From JAAYCB01 sp012744395 (GTDB lineage Bacteria; Planctomycetota; Planctomycetia; Pirellulales; Thermoguttaceae), in contig JAQVNJ010000108.1 in assembly GCA_028703175.1 (NCBI GenBank), forward strand, positions 1-20,782: a stretch of 20,782 nucleotides of DNA, given 5' to 3'. Numbering within the stretch: position 1 is the stretch's first letter; each line of letters opens with the position of its first letter. Position numbers and translations under genes: made by a program. Under the pieces are notes generated by a model that saw nothing but the letters and a program-made list of their open reading frames with translations, was not told where the DNA came from and did not search any database. Below, one piece after another: positions 20,301-20,782 of this stretch.

Positions 20301-20782
20301 CCAGGCCCTCCCGTCCGCCAGGCAGCAGGGAGCCGGCCGAACGGACCGCGAACTCCGCTTCGGCGGACCGGCCGCTGAACTGCTGGAATGCTTGGCGGAA
20401 AGCTGCGGTTGCGCTGCCCGCCTGGGCCGATTTGCAGAGCCCGGCCAGCCGCGTGACTTGATCGGGATGTTCGATCTCGGTAAGTGTCTCGGTCCCCTCG
20501 GGCGTCGTGCAGACCAGCAGCAACTTGTCGCCGCAGCGGAGGAGCTGGACCTGCTGGCCCTTGGCGATCGAGGCCCGGCCGAGAACCTCGAACACGTCGC
20601 TGGGCAGAACGCCGCTGCCGCTCGGCGCCGCCCGGCGGATCAGCCAGGCGACGATGCAGAACAATCCCAGCACGATGGCAAGACTGCTGATCACCGTGGC
20701 GATCGAGCGGGTCGCGGGGTTGCCGTCCGTGGCGGATTGCCCGCCCTGCCTCGCCGTCCGACCGGCCGCGGCAAGGCGCGGA
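20293..20782 (-). CDS. fliO: FliO-like protein (5' end outside window)
   Basis: The frame is open from the window edge to the TGA at 20293-20295, giving about 163 visible residues. A membrane helix (ISSLAIVLGLFCIVAWLIRR) is followed by a small beta domain typical of FliO (VFEVLGRASIAKGQQVQLLRC, LLLVCTTPEGTETLTEIEHPD). A GTG at 20694 exists, but the upstream residues continue in the same frame with strong coding character (ATDGNPATRSIAT), so the real start is outside the window. FliO is a helper for FliP stability and gate assembly. Identification rests on position before fliP and on this layout, because FliO sequences are poorly conserved. Confidence 0.85.
   Translation of the reverse strand, partial: PRLAAAGRTARQGGQSATDGNPATRSIATVISSLAIVLGLFCIVAWLIRRAAPSGSGVLPSDVFEVLGRASIAKGQQVQLLRCGDKLLLVCTTPEGTETLTEIEHPDQVTRLAGLCKSAQAGSATAAFRQAFQQFSGRSAEAEFAVRSAGSLLPGGREGLDG

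Overview
This 20.8-kb window is GC-rich bacterial chromosome. The most likely source is a planctomycete, probably Pirellulales-like. That placement is an inference from several things seen together: a secreted multidomain alpha/beta-hydrolase of the acetylxylan-esterase type, a DUF2007/zinc-ribbon membrane protein, a DUF362 protein paired with a NapH/NapG-like ferredoxin, and a flagellar export cluster with divergent key motifs. No rRNA, tRNA, CRISPR array, transposase or integrase was seen.

Left part (1-9239), almost all minus strand. A gene tail on the plus strand (2-91) faces a two-gene redox operon: a Tat-type DUF362 protein followed, with a 4-nt overlap, by a membrane polyferredoxin that looks like a NapH-NapG fusion. 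A 1.1-kb stretch follows (2724-3799) with no confident gene. It holds a long imperfect palindrome (3055-3169) and a possible gene remnant, and leads into a small plus-strand membrane protein (3800-4204). Next is a minus-strand run read from 9239 down to 4186: secreted hydrolase, TIM-barrel sugar-phosphate isomerase-like protein, nucleotide pyrophosphatase-like phosphodiesterase and a multi-pass membrane protein. The TIM-barrel/phosphodiesterase pair resembles the eboE-eboF part of the ebo clusters.

Middle (9240-10317). A divergent intergenic region with a clear TATAAT box precedes a plus-strand protein with two DUF2007-like domains, two zinc ribbons and a C-terminal membrane anchor.

Right part (10341-20782). 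This is a flagellar gene cluster on the minus strand, transcribed right to left: fliO (5' end outside the window), fliP, fliQ, fliR, flhB, then flhA, flhF, flhG, a 74-residue membrane protein and fliA (sigma-28). FliOPQR, FlhB and FlhA build the flagellar type III export gate. FlhF and FlhG set flagellar position and number. FliA transcribes late flagellar genes. A thioredoxin-fold lipoprotein gene lies on the opposite strand between flhB and flhA.

The most unusual signal is a set of 7-bp-period repeats in the gene junctions of the export-gate operon. GAAAGCG x4 lies before fliQ, GGGTTCA x3 before fliR and GGGTTCA x3 before flhB. Two elements of about 112 bp (16752-16864 and 18004-18115) are bounded by heptads in inverted orientation, and fliR is bracketed by two direct copies of one composite repeat. 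Two flagellar proteins also depart from textbook motifs: FlhB has DPTE in place of NPTH at the autocleavage site, and FlhG has Thr in place of the P-loop Lys (KGGVGTTT).
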